DNA from: Parashewanella sp049608225
GTDB taxonomy: Bacteria; Pseudomonadota; Gammaproteobacteria; Enterobacterales; Shewanellaceae
Reading direction: 5' to 3'
DNA: 64,000 bases
Assembly: GCA_049608225.1 (NCBI GenBank)
Contig: JBMYXI010000006.1
Coordinates: 1 to 64,000, forward strand
In this document: positions 1 through 7,675 of the stretch, one piece after another
How positions within the stretch are numbered: position 1 is the stretch's first letter
Layout of the letters: every line of letters starts with the position of its first letter
Notes under the pieces: model-generated
The model's database searches: none
The model's input: only the letters and a program-made list of their open reading frames with translations
What the model was told of the DNA's origin: nothing
Program-made: the position numbers and the translations under genes

Positions 1-166
1 CATCCACTAGCGTTCCCATCCAGAATGATTCCGTTAGCCACGCTTTATCTAAGGTATTTTGAGCTTGTTCTTTGATTGCAGATTGCAGCATGCTTTTAAA
101 TGTCGGCGATTCATTGGCGATTTGCTGCAATAGCTCGTTGTCGTACTGGGTATCGGATAGTTGCAT
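1..166 (-). CDS. Phage early-region hypothetical protein (partial)
   Basis: The frame is open from an ATG at 164-166 on the minus strand to the window edge, giving 55 codons with no stop. It starts MQLSDTQYDNELLQQIANES and is preceded by a purine-rich ribosome site (GGAGAAAAGGAAAG). It has a helical, charged N-terminus and no motif that I recognise. It lies downstream of the other early genes of the Mu-like prophage and is probably co-transcribed with them. The C-terminal part is outside the window, so no function is offered. Confidence 0.6.
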   Translation of the reverse strand, partial: MQLSDTQYDNELLQQIANESPTFKSMLQSAIKEQAQNTLDKAWLTESFWMGTLVD

Positions 167-200
167 TGTCTTTCCTTTTCTCCTTGGCTGCTCGTCAGTA

Positions 201-257
201 CCTAGCCACCACGCTAGGCAGATATGGACAACGTTTTCATTCAAGCGCTGTCCATAT
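201..257. repeat. Two inverted repeats between early phage genes
   Basis: Two perfect inverted repeats lie in the 96-bp gap between two early genes. CCTAGC at 201-206 pairs with GCTAGG at 213-218 across 6 nt. ATATGGACA at 222-230 pairs with TGTCCATAT at 249-257 across 18 nt. The gap is otherwise non-coding. It could be RNA hairpins in the early transcript or a regulator site; neither is followed by a T-run on the minus strand, so a classical terminator is unlikely. Confidence 0.5.
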
Positions 258-262
258 TTCGC

Positions 263-577
263 TTACTCTTTGAAAAGCTTTCCGTCTGAAAACTCTTCTA
301 ACATCATTTTTTCCAAGTTGGCGATTGCTCGGCGAACGGCATGCAACAAGATTTGTCGTTTATAGGTGACAATATGCGGCTCCAGCTCACGAATGTTATT
401 GAGCATTTCAGCGGTGAGCTTTAAGCATTGGTGTGGTGTATCTGCTGCTAATACTTTGAGCTTTTCTCGTAGCGCTTCATTATCAAGATTCATTAAAGTT
501 GAAACTTCCAGTTGAAATGCAGCGCGTTCTAGCTGCACTTCGTTTTCGGTTAGCATTCTGCTGGTTGATGTTTGCAT
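263..577 (-). CDS. Mu-like phage early hypothetical protein
   Basis: 104 residues starting MQTSTSRMLTENEVQLERAA. The protein is almost entirely predicted helical and charged, with no signal peptide or membrane segment and no catalytic motif that I recognise. It follows the DUF3164 gene by 19 bp and is presumably in the same early transcript of the prophage. A good purine-rich site (GGGAGGAAG) precedes the ATG. It may be a small phage-specific modulator or replication accessory, but nothing in the sequence decides this. Confidence 0.7.
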   Translation of the reverse strand: MQTSTSRMLTENEVQLERAAFQLEVSTLMNLDNEALREKLKVLAADTPHQCLKLTAEMLNNIRELEPHIVTYKRQILLHAVRRAIANLEKMMLEEFSDGKLFKE

Positions 578-596
578 GTGTGCTTCCTCCCTAAAG

Positions 597-1229
597 TTAA
601 AGCGCGCTGATGTCTAGAGGCAGCTGCACGTACTTACCGTGCTCGTTGCGTTCGTATAGGCGTAGATATTGGCTGGTGCCAGTGATTTGGATAGCATCGG
701 CAATGGCATCCATGGCTTGGTTCCACTTAGGTTCGTCAATATCTAACTGACGCAGGCCAAGCACTTGGTTTACGTTAATGTTGCCTTGCTGGTCGACGCG
801 AAAGGCATGTTCAACCATTGCCATTAAGCGTTCATCTGCGCCACCTGACCATGAATGAATGCACTCATCTATTAAGGTTTTAGCGGTTTGGATGCGCTCA
901 TCAAATACGCGGTGCTCACCAATGGCACGTTGGATTTTGTATTTACCGTCAAAACTAATGAGTGAGACATTGCCTTTGCTGCCGCCGTATTTAACGTCGT
1001 ATTCACTGGCTGAGACATCCACAAAATCGGCAAGCTGCGACATGGTAGTAAGTTTGAACTCTGTCATGGCTGAGCGTAATTCTTTGCTTGCCTTGATGAC
1101 TTTTTTCACTAATTCATCGCGCAGTAAATCGACAGCTTTAATGCGACTTTCTGGTACTAAATCACCCTTAGCATTTTCGCGATAGCCTGCGGGAATTTGG
1201 CTGGTTTGAGTTGTAGCTTGTTGTGTCAT
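597..1229 (-). CDS. DUF3164 family phage protein
   Basis: 210 residues. The pattern of a short N-terminal 'IPAGYRENAKGDLVPES' stretch, a long helix, then 'FDGKYKIQRA' and a C-terminal 'QLPLDISAL' is typical of the DUF3164 family, which occurs in the early (replication) region of Mu-like phages. The biochemical role of that family is not established as far as I know. No signal peptide or membrane segment is present. The gene lies in a run of minus-strand early genes with short spacers, consistent with a single transcript from the Ner/MuA promoter. The family call is from memory of sequence pattern and position. Confidence 0.8.
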   Translation of the reverse strand: MTQQATTQTSQIPAGYRENAKGDLVPESRIKAVDLLRDELVKKVIKASKELRSAMTEFKLTTMSQLADFVDVSASEYDVKYGGSKGNVSLISFDGKYKIQRAIGEHRVFDERIQTAKTLIDECIHSWSGGADERLMAMVEHAFRVDQQGNINVNQVLGLRQLDIDEPKWNQAMDAIADAIQITGTSQYLRLYERNEHGKYVQLPLDISAL

Positions 1230-1246
1230 TGTTTTAATCCTTTAAA

Positions 1247-1504
1247 TTAGTGGAGATTTTTTGTTACTGGCGCGGCTTTTTCCATTTGGTCTTGAGCCAC
1301 TTTTTCAGGTAGCCTTTTTTTCAGTTCGTCTACTACCTGTGCTGAAACGGCATTGATAAACTTAGGTAAACTCTCAGCTAGTGCTATTGCAACAGCATCA
1401 GCTACTTCAGGTTTATTCTCGTTTGTTTTCACATCTAGATTGATATCTAAAGCACAGGTCGCGTCTTTCCACTTTGAACCGATATTGATTTCTACTTTTG
1501 CCAT
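1247..1504 (-). CDS. Small phage early protein
   Basis: 85 residues from the ATG at 1502-1504 (MAKVEINIGSKWKDATCALD). The longer frame reaching 1585 overlaps the upstream gene and has no better start, so the internal ATG, preceded by AAGGAAAT-type purines, was chosen. An acidic N-terminal beta-like segment is followed by an amphipathic helix. No recognised domain. It lies between the 74-aa gene and the DUF3164 gene in the early operon of the Mu-like prophage. No function is offered. Confidence 0.65.
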   Translation of the reverse strand: MAKVEINIGSKWKDATCALDINLDVKTNENKPEVADAVAIALAESLPKFINAVSAQVVDELKKRLPEKVAQDQMEKAAPVTKNLH

Positions 1505-1514
1505 GTGTATTTCC

Positions 1515-1739
1515 TTATATTTCCCAACGAATGAAGAAGCCAGAGAAGTGAACCGCACAGCAATGACTACGCTTGCCTTTAGCACTTTCTGTGATTTCTA
1601 CCGCTTGTTTTTTAAAATCGTCACTTGGTTTGTCGATGTTGATAACATTCTTGCCTTTGCTGAGAACTTTCATTCCTCGCAGGGCAAGGGCTTGTTTTAC
1701 GAAAGCTAAATCGCGCTTTGTTTTTTGCTTGTTTTGCAT
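1515..1739 (-). CDS. Small basic phage early protein
   Basis: 74 residues starting MQNKQKTKRDLAFVKQALAL. The N-terminal half is strongly basic (QNKQKTKR...KGKN); the C-terminal tail is short and aromatic. A purine-rich site (AAGGAGCG) precedes the ATG. It is 13 bp from the preceding regulator gene and 10 bp from the next, so it belongs to the early operon. The basic N-terminus suggests nucleic-acid contact, but that is inference only; I do not recognise a family. Confidence 0.6.
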   Translation of the reverse strand: MQNKQKTKRDLAFVKQALALRGMKVLSKGKNVINIDKPSDDFKKQAVEITESAKGKRSHCCAVHFSGFFIRWEI

Positions 1740-1752
1740 GTAACGCTCCTTG

Positions 1753-2265
1753 TTATTGTTTGCGGTTTAATTGCTGGTTAAACCGATATCCAACGGCCTT
1801 TAATTCCTGTTTAAGCAGCTCGCAGAGTTGCCGTGCGCCACCGCCGTCACTTTCTACTTGTCGTTGTAATCGCCCGATAACGGCATCAGCGTTGTATAGC
1901 CTTACTTTGTTCTCCTCTTGAACCTGAATGGGTATAGGTTTAGTGAACTTGTGAGGCTGACTAGAGTGTGGGCAACCGCTACGGCAGGCTTTGTAAACAC
2001 GAAGCCGTTGTGGATTGCCACTGGTGTTGGTGTTGCGCTGGTGCTTATCGCAATCATGCAGTGAAATTTCCCCAAGGATGGGGCAAACCACAACTTGATC
2101 CATGTAGGCACCTTCAACCAACTTCTGCATGCGTTCTAAGTCGCCTGGGTATTTATCGTTAACCAACTGACTGATCGCGGTTTTCGATACGCCCAGTTCC
2201 TTAGCCACATGCACTTGGCCGTGCTCATTACATTGTTCAATGAGCACTTGTTTCCATTTACTCAT
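1753..2265 (-). CDS. HTH-containing phage regulator, Cys-rich centre
   Basis: 170 residues from the ATG at 2263-2265 (MSKWKQVLIEQCNEHGQVHV). The longer open frame to 2364 has no ribosome site, whereas AAGGTG precedes this ATG, and the start overlaps the end of the upstream gene by 8 bp, indicating translational coupling. Residues about 14-45 ('VAKELGVSKTAISQLVNDKYPG') form a clear helix-turn-helix of the Cro/XRE-like type. The middle contains several Cys/His residues (CPILGEISLHDC...H...C...C) that could bind a metal ion. The C-terminal third is helical. It resembles transcriptional regulators found after MuB in Mu-like phages; the regulatory target is unknown. Confidence 0.7.
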   Translation of the reverse strand: MSKWKQVLIEQCNEHGQVHVAKELGVSKTAISQLVNDKYPGDLERMQKLVEGAYMDQVVVCPILGEISLHDCDKHQRNTNTSGNPQRLRVYKACRSGCPHSSQPHKFTKPIPIQVQEENKVRLYNADAVIGRLQRQVESDGGGARQLCELLKQELKAVGYRFNQQLNRKQ

Positions 2266-2851
2266 TGGAAGCACCTTGTTTTTTGTTGAATGGGTAGAAG
2301 GTTTGGGTGTTTTGGTCCCAAAGGCCATCTGGCTTTTTGGTTGGATGTGAACGCCCTGTGTCACGGATTAATTTGTATTTGAGACAAGAGCCTTTTTTTC
2401 GGCGATTAATTTGATTTACTTGCTTTACATAACCAGCTAAAACAAGACATCTAACATAACTCCTTAAACCACTATCACTGCCTGTGGTCGTAACCTTCAG
2501 GAGCTTTTTATCTACACTTCCATGCATACGAAATGTATTCCAGATTTGTTGGCTCAGTGTACCTTTTCGCATTGTTCTGTTTTCAGGTCTCAAACCAGAA
2601 CCTGAGCCAAAACTAATCTCGCTAGATTTATCTGTCACTTTATAAAGATTTTCTGCTCCTCTTTTTTTCGCTTCTATCAACTGAAGTGCATTTAATTTGA
2701 TCAAACGTTCCTTGAGTTGAGCAATATTAGAGCGCGAAACACCCATAGTTTGAGCAATCTCAGATATTGTAAACTCACCTTTTTCACACATTAAAACCCA
2801 TGCTTTTTGGGTGCATGGTGTGGCGCTTGTGTTGGTTCCCGTAACGCTCAT
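2258..2851 (-). CDS. Winged-helix/HTH phage regulator
   Basis: 197 residues from the ATG at 2849-2851; AAGGA lies 7 bp upstream, and the two extra residues of the longer frame would start at TTG. Residues about 25-70 ('EGEFTISEIAQTMGVSRSNI' region) read as a MarR/DprA-like winged helix: strand, then 'ISEIAQTMGVSRSNIAQLKERL', then 'LIEAKKRGAENLYKVT' as the wing. A second domain (about 95-165) also looks like a DNA-binding winged helix ('GSDSGLRSYVRCLVLAGYVK...GSCLKYKLI'). It sits directly downstream of MuB in the early operon and overlaps the next regulator. Likely a phage transcription regulator; its operator is not known. Confidence 0.7.
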   Translation of the reverse strand: MSVTGTNTSATPCTQKAWVLMCEKGEFTISEIAQTMGVSRSNIAQLKERLIKLNALQLIEAKKRGAENLYKVTDKSSEISFGSGSGLRPENRTMRKGTLSQQIWNTFRMHGSVDKKLLKVTTTGSDSGLRSYVRCLVLAGYVKQVNQINRRKKGSCLKYKLIRDTGRSHPTKKPDGLWDQNTQTFYPFNKKQGASNE

Positions 2852-2902
2852 TATCAATCCTTCGTATTATTTTTGGGTATATGTGTAGCGGAGAGTGGAC
2901 GA

Positions 2903-3634
2903 CTATCTGCGTCGTCCGTGCTCTAGGAATAAAGGACCATCGCCCCAACATTCTTTATCGACATAATCAAAATCGTTACTCATAGCGAACTGCTCAATTT
3001 TATCTAATGCGATAAGGATCCGACGGATTTCACCACCTGTTCGGACGCGGATATCGTTCAGTAAGTCTTCGCCTACGCTAATCCCACCTTCTAGTAACTC
3101 GGTTGCGAAGAGATTCACGTCTTCAAGATCTGCTGGCTGAAATTCAACCCATTCACTGATGCGGTTGAAGATTTGCTTGCGGTGACTGATGCGTTTAGCG
3201 ATTTGCTCCATACCCACCAACATTACAGGCTGCTCAGTGGCATCGTAGAGATCGCGGATGGTTTCCATTGTTTTAAGTTGACCGACGATGTGATCAGCCT
3301 CATCAATAAACAAAGGTACTTGCAGTTCGTTCATGCGCTCAATGATGAAGTCAACGCTATTGCGTAGTGGGTACAGCATCTCACTACCTAGCTCTTTCAT
3401 AATGCGAGCAACAAAAGAGCTTGGGGTATCAGTTGCCATACAGCGAACAAAAATAGGTTGGCAGCCTGAGGCGGTAAGCTGATTGGTGAGGTAAGTCAGA
3501 CTCGTGGTTTTACCTAATCCACTATCACCATGCATTAAACTCATTTTTGGAATGAAATCTGTGCCTGCACGCAGGTTAGAGTACATATCCATAGTGCGAA
3601 TTAAATTCTTGGTTTCTACAATTTTTACTTTCAT
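2903..3634 (-). CDS. B: MuB-like ATP-dependent target-capture protein
   Basis: 243 residues from the ATG at 3632-3634, preceded by AGGAGC; the longer frame to 3673 would need a TTG start. This is an AAA+ ATPase: Walker A 'GDSGLGKTTS' about residues 34-43 and Walker B 'PLFIDEADHI' about 104-113. In phage Mu, MuB binds target DNA in an ATP-dependent way, delivers it to the MuA transpososome and provides target immunity. The gene follows the transposase directly, as in Mu. It is shorter than Mu B (312 aa), as is common in Mu-like phages and Tn552-type relatives. Function is secure at family level. Confidence 0.93.
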   Translation of the reverse strand: MKVKIVETKNLIRTMDMYSNLRAGTDFIPKMSLMHGDSGLGKTTSLTYLTNQLTASGCQPIFVRCMATDTPSSFVARIMKELGSEMLYPLRNSVDFIIERMNELQVPLFIDEADHIVGQLKTMETIRDLYDATEQPVMLVGMEQIAKRISHRKQIFNRISEWVEFQPADLEDVNLFATELLEGGISVGEDLLNDIRVRTGGEIRRILIALDKIEQFAMSNDFDYVDKECWGDGPLFLEHGRRR

Positions 3635-3673
3635 AATGTATAAGCTCCTATTGCTTTGGGGTGTGCTGGGCAA

Positions 3674-5893
3674 TCACTTCACTTGGCGGTTAGTGGATTG
3701 CTCAGCGCTTTCTAAAATCTTATCCAAGCGTTTCCGCTGGAATTGGTTATTGAGTCGATACTTCTTCAGCCAAACGGCTTCCTTCTCAGTTAATTCTCTG
3801 ATTAATGAATCTTTGGTGAGCATTACGGCCTTTTCGTGGGCATTTCTCACAATTCGGCTTTCTTGATGTGCTTGGTTTTCACGACGCTGCGCAACGGCTT
3901 GACTTTGGTGGTCGCTGGCTTCAAGTTCATGCTCGCTGACTGCATTTTGCTTTTGATAGCTGGCTTCGCTTAACCCAGCAATCGCTGCATTGTTGTGGGT
4001 GGTCGTGCGCTCAAAGTGAGTAAGTGAAGCGTGTTCAGCTTTCTTTTGCTCAAGTTGTTCTGCGTATAAATTGCTAACGCCAAACTCTTCTTGAAGTTTT
4101 TTGGCAATCCTGCGCTGCTGAGCCAGTAATTTTTGCTCAGCTTTACGCTTAGCTTTGTACTTGGCAGGGCTAATTCCTCGGTTAACCAAATCCATATCAA
4201 TCGCTTCGACGTATTGCTCGTAGCTATCGACTGGGTAAAGAGTTGCGCGGCCTATATCCATTGGGTCAAGAAAGACGTTAACTTTTTTGCGTTGCCAAGC
4301 TGTTTCCATCAATTCATGTGCTGTGTATTGCGCGCCGTCTACTTTTACTGAACCACGAACTACTGTTGCTTGACCTACATAGTGCAGCAACATGTCTAAG
4401 GTGTGTGGGTATTCAATTTCACGTTTTTTGTAGTTAGCTTGCGCATAACGTTCAAACGGTGAAATGTCATCTTTATCATGCTTGACATGCATGTAGTCGA
4501 ACTGTAAGTATTCATCAAAAACACGCTGTAATTGCTCTGGTGTCAAGGCCAGTTGCAGACGCTCTTGCTCAACTTGCTTTTTGCCTTTACCAATACGTTT
4601 GGCAAACGTGTGCATAGCTTCGATTTGTTGGCGATCTGAAACGCTGTGGCCGATATAGCCCACCATCTTTTCCATTAACGTACCGCTCATGGTTCTAAAG
4701 AAGCGCTCAATAAACGGCTTTTCCCAACCACTAAAGGCCGCTGCTTTTGAGATTTGCAGATCTAATAGGCTAAATATAGTTGTGGTGCGATGCGACACAT
4801 AGTCCGATCCGTTATCGGTTCGCATGATTGCACCAGGTTCAGGTAATCCCCATTCAAGTAAACATTTACGGAGCAATAAGCAAATGGCTGTACTGTCCGA
4901 GGTTGGCGAAACAATCAGTTGCACACGACGTGTCCAAACATCAATGGCCGCGACTATGCTGTAACGCTTAAGCTTGCCATTTACATTTAGCTCAACATCC
5001 GTTGGCGTTGAGTCGAATTCCCATATTTGATTCGGACCATCAATTTTAGGGTAAGCACGGGCATAAAGTGGGCGGTGCTTATCAGTGTAAGCTGTTGGGT
5101 CGGTTATGTAGGCCAGCTCAACTTCACGCTTTTTGGCATAGCTGATCAACCAACGTTTAAATGAGCTGATTGATGGTAGTTCCCAACCAAATTCAGCTGC
5201 TTTTACTTGGGCTAATTCATGCACAGATTTTGGCTGCTTCAGAAAATGCGGCTTAGCTGTGATCAAGGCATGAATAAAGTCGGCAAGCCTTGGCTGCTCG
5301 TCAACCTTACTAGTGGTTACAGCTTTGTATTTATCTGCAAGTGCAAATACCCCTTCTTTTTCATAAGCATTTAGCCAGCGTTGAAGTTGACCATAACTGA
5401 CCCTGATAACATGCTCTCTCACTTTGCTTTTTGAAAGTAATTCCCCACGGTTAAAAGCATCGGTAAATAATCTATTGCCTTCGGTTTTGTTTTTCGCCAA
5501 TTTGTATGGCTCTACAAATTGCAGGTATGCTTGAAGCACAGCTTCTCTGGCATAGGCTTTAGCTTGCTTGTCTTCACTTAATGACAAGAATTTTTGAGTT
5601 GCTTCAGCTTTAGTCTTAACTGTCCCTTGGCTTTCTTTTTCCAAGTCAGCTTTAACTATGGCTTGCATTTGATGCTCAGCGGGTGTGCTAGGCGTTTTCA
5701 TTTGCTCAGCTTTGAGATATGCCTGAGTTTCTATCGGTAGGCTGGAAATGTGGTATTCAAAAGCACGACCTTTTACGCCATCAGGTTTACGCTTTTGCCA
5801 ATTATTAAGGTTTGCTTTTCGCGCAATAGCTGACAAAGATTGAGGAAGTAACGGTGCATTGAGCAACTCTTTTGTTGTAAACCATTCCTTCAT
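3674..5893 (-). CDS. A: MuA-like DDE transposase
   Basis: 739 residues. The N-terminal about 60 residues (MKEWFTTKELLNAPLLPQSL...) are the Mu-type winged-helix domain that binds the internal enhancer/operators. The catalytic core has the DDE triad in recognisable contexts: D294 in 'WEFDSTPTD', D360 in 'MRTDNGSDY' and E396 in 'KPFIERFF'. A Mu-type C-terminal region follows, and residues 590-739 are a long charged helical tail that would contact MuB/ClpX. The start has a near-perfect ribosome site (AAAGGAGGT). It is coupled to ner (2-bp spacer) and followed by muB. It should be an active transposase: all key residues are present and the length is close to that of Mu A (663 aa), with a longer tail. 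Confidence 0.95.
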   Translation of the reverse strand: MKEWFTTKELLNAPLLPQSLSAIARKANLNNWQKRKPDGVKGRAFEYHISSLPIETQAYLKAEQMKTPSTPAEHQMQAIVKADLEKESQGTVKTKAEATQKFLSLSEDKQAKAYAREAVLQAYLQFVEPYKLAKNKTEGNRLFTDAFNRGELLSKSKVREHVIRVSYGQLQRWLNAYEKEGVFALADKYKAVTTSKVDEQPRLADFIHALITAKPHFLKQPKSVHELAQVKAAEFGWELPSISSFKRWLISYAKKREVELAYITDPTAYTDKHRPLYARAYPKIDGPNQIWEFDSTPTDVELNVNGKLKRYSIVAAIDVWTRRVQLIVSPTSDSTAICLLLRKCLLEWGLPEPGAIMRTDNGSDYVSHRTTTIFSLLDLQISKAAAFSGWEKPFIERFFRTMSGTLMEKMVGYIGHSVSDRQQIEAMHTFAKRIGKGKKQVEQERLQLALTPEQLQRVFDEYLQFDYMHVKHDKDDISPFERYAQANYKKREIEYPHTLDMLLHYVGQATVVRGSVKVDGAQYTAHELMETAWQRKKVNVFLDPMDIGRATLYPVDSYEQYVEAIDMDLVNRGISPAKYKAKRKAEQKLLAQQRRIAKKLQEEFGVSNLYAEQLEQKKAEHASLTHFERTTTHNNAAIAGLSEASYQKQNAVSEHELEASDHQSQAVAQRRENQAHQESRIVRNAHEKAVMLTKDSLIRELTEKEAVWLKKYRLNNQFQRKRLDKILESAEQSTNRQVK

Positions 5894-5895
5894 GC

Positions 5896-6138
5896 CTACC
5901 TCCTTTGAACAGCAAACATTGGTTGCTGATATCTAGAAGGCCATATATTTTCAGGTCTAACACCAAGCGCGTCAGCAATGATCTTTTCACCTTTTACATA
6001 ATGCTTATCTAGTGCGTTTTTTAGTGTTGAACGAGAAAGGCCATTTTCTTCGCCAAGTTGGGCAAGTGAAAGTCCTCTCTTCTTCAACTCAGCAACGATA
6101 TCTGCTCGGTGCCAATCTGTTCTTTCATTTGATGTCAT
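5896..6138 (-). CDS. ner: Ner-like early regulator
   Basis: 80 residues. 'DWHRADIVAELKKRGLSLAQ' followed by 'LSRSTLKNALDKHYVKGEKI' and 'ALGVRPENIWPSRY' is the signature of the Ner/Nlp (SfsB) HTH family. In Mu, Ner is the first early gene and represses both the early and repressor promoters, as Cro does in lambda. Here it lies directly before the transposase gene and divergent from the repressor, exactly the expected position. AGGATGG precedes the ATG. The family call is strong. Confidence 0.92.
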   Translation of the reverse strand: MTSNERTDWHRADIVAELKKRGLSLAQLGEENGLSRSTLKNALDKHYVKGEKIIADALGVRPENIWPSRYQQPMFAVQRR

Positions 6139-6337
6139 AACATGCCATCCTATTAAGTTAACTTATGAGCTACTTATTAAGGTAGCTCACGGTGTATTTA
6201 CAAATTATATGTGATTACATGAAATGTCAATATGTATTTTCAAGGTTTTTATGTGCATCATACAAAACCCCTTGCTAGCAACGGTTACAGCTTTATTTAC
6301 ATGAAAATACATACTGTATTTTAAAAGGGTTTTTTAA
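6139..6337. promoter_or_regulatory. Early operator/promoter region of the Mu-like prophage
   Basis: This is the divergent region between ner and the repressor. The half-site TGTATTT recurs at 6193, 6233 and 6316 (plus strand) and as AAATACA at 6306-6312. AAAATAC (6304-6310) and GTATTTT (6316-6322) form a 7-bp dyad with a 5-bp spacer, 15 bp before the repressor ATG. TATGTATTTTCA at 6231-6242 is repeated in inverted orientation at 6302-6313. These are the likely binding sites for the repressor, for Ner, and possibly for the MuA N-terminal domain as a transposition enhancer. The sites are seen; which protein binds where is inference. Confidence 0.65.
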
Positions 6338-7027
6338 ATGACATCGAAAGAATGGTATTTAGCCAAGGAATTGGCTGGCTTAGAAGGGCTTCCTAAGTCA
6401 ATATCAAGTATTAGTAGAAAAGCTTCCTTGGAAAATTGGGAAAAACGCTCTGTGCCTGGAGTAAAGGGGTTGACTTATGAGTACCACATAAGTTGTCTGC
6501 CTAGACTTGTTCAACAACAGTTACAACCTAGAGAGAAAACTCCCATGAAAAAAGCGCAAGCTCATCTAGTCAGTATTCCTTTTTTTGAAGTGTATGCTTC
6601 GGCAGGTGATGGAATATTACCTTTTGAGGAGTCAAACTCTGAATATGAAATTGATATACACCCTCAAATTCTTTTAAATCAAGGTGTAGTGCCCAAGGAT
6701 CTATTTTCAATGCCTGTTCGTGGGGATTCTATGGAACCAGCTTTGTATGAGGGGGATATAGTACTAGTCAGGCGCTTAAATCAGCCATCTAGCATCTTAG
6801 AAGGAGTATATGTTTTAAGAATTGATCATGAGATCTTCGTTAAAAGGATTCAGTTTAATAAGTTTGAATCACGTTTAAGAGTAGATAGTGACAACCCATA
6901 TTATGATAGCTACTTAATCATGGGTGATGACTTGAACTCGGTAGAGATTATTGGCGAGGCAGTTTGCTCACTGGGGAGAATACGCCGTCATGTGACCTCT
7001 AAAGACGTTGAAAAGAACTTAACTTAA
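6338..7027 (+). CDS. Phage repressor: Mu-type DNA-binding domain fused to S24 (LexA-like) peptidase
   Basis: 229 residues. Residues 1-62 (EWYLAKELAGLEGLPKSISS...VPGVKGLTYEYHISCLP) are a Mu repressor/transposase-type winged helix, closely resembling the first 55 residues of the MuA protein encoded next door. Residues about 85-215 are a LexA/cI-type S24 autopeptidase: a putative Ala-Gly cleavage site in 'VYASAGDG', the nucleophile Ser in 'RGDSMEPAL' and the general-base Lys in 'FVKRIQF'. It should maintain lysogeny by repressing the divergent early promoter. Unlike the classical Mu c repressor, which lacks this peptidase, it should self-cleave when RecA is activated by DNA damage. It is divergent from ner and autoregulation is likely. 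Confidence 0.9.
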   Translation: MTSKEWYLAKELAGLEGLPKSISSISRKASLENWEKRSVPGVKGLTYEYHISCLPRLVQQQLQPREKTPMKKAQAHLVSIPFFEVYASAGDGILPFEESNSEYEIDIHPQILLNQGVVPKDLFSMPVRGDSMEPALYEGDIVLVRRLNQPSSILEGVYVLRIDHEIFVKRIQFNKFESRLRVDSDNPYYDSYLIMGDDLNSVEIIGEAVCSLGRIRRHVTSKDVEKNLT

Positions 7028-7265
7028 TTTTTGAAAGGATTAGCTTTACGATGCGCCAACCTGGATGGCCGTTATTTTTTTGCAGTTGATGGCCTGAACC
7101 ATTTCCCACACAACCCGAACTAACCAAAAAAGCAGGGCTATTTTTTTCAAATCACCCGACTTTTAAATTTCACTTTAAATTTTTCTTAAATCCCCCTGAA
7201 ACACTGATTAACTCTGAATTTTCTCGCCAAATTTTATTTATTCTCATCTATTCCCATATTTTCCA
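7028..7265. other. Non-coding left terminus of the prophage (attL candidate)
   Basis: 238 AT-rich bases between the repressor stop and the host gene remnant with no credible gene. The segment should hold the MuA end-binding sites. Read on the minus strand, TGTTTCA at 7197-7203 resembles the conserved core of Mu end sites, and runs of GAAA/TTTAAA follow. If the phage ends in ...CCA at 7263-7265, the first bases of its left end read TGGAAAATATGGG, and 7266-7270 would be the 5-bp target duplication. This end point is a prediction and not proven. Confidence 0.5.
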
Positions 7266-7562
7266 TACCTAGTGACTGGTTACAATTTTGGTGATAACAA
7301 TCATTATTTGTCATTAAGCGATCATGGTGAAGGTAATAATCGAAATCTTAAAGGTCATCAAATTGGTTTAGCGCACTTTGCCTTTAAAGTGGAAAACCTC
7401 GACTCGATAGTTAAGCGATTAGAAAACGCAGGTTATGAAATTGCGATTCAAGGCGGAGCCGATGATTTTCAAAAAAGTGTCTATTTTCTAGATCCTGACG
7501 GATTCGAGGTTGAATTTGTTCAATACCTTTCTGATTTACCCCACGAGCGAAATCGTTACTGA
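7266..7562 (+). pseudogene. VOC/glyoxalase-fold protein, 5' truncated by the prophage
   Basis: The open frame begins inside the predicted phage end and gives about 98 residues of host sequence ending at 7562. 'NNHYLSLSDHG', 'IGLAHFAFKVENLDSIVKRL', 'YFLDPDGFEVEFVQY' form the second half of a vicinal-oxygen-chelate (glyoxalase/bleomycin-resistance) domain with its metal-ligand His and Glu. The first half, including the usual N-terminal betaalphabetabetabeta unit, is absent here and should lie on the far side of the prophage outside the window. There is no ATG; the GTG at 7272 has no ribosome site. Most likely a host gene broken by phage insertion. Confidence 0.75.
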
Positions 7563-7675
7563 ATAATAACTGAATGAGTAAGGCATTTTTGCGTCAATAA
7601 TTTAAATTGTAAAGTAGAGTTAAACGAGAGAATGGAAATGTTTCAATGGACTGCCTTTAACAAAGAAGGTCTATT

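Larger units (their letters stand above)
1..7265 (-). mobile_element. Mu-like transposable prophage, left (early) end
   Basis: The gene order read on the minus strand is repressor (divergent), Ner, MuA transposase, MuB ATPase, HTH regulators, then small early genes including a DUF3164 protein. This is the early region of Mu-like phages. The prophage runs off the left edge of the window, so its structural genes and right end are not seen. The left terminus must lie between the repressor stop at 7027 and the VOC remnant. The best guess is the CA dinucleotide at 7264-7265, because Mu-like ends are 5'-TG...CA-3'. The prophage appears intact as far as visible: all early frames are open. The exact end is inference. 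Confidence 0.9.

Noticed and set aside
3970..4351. Open frames of 76 and 72 codons within the transposase gene
   Set aside because: They overlap the C-terminal tail of MuA in other frames and have no start context or domain.
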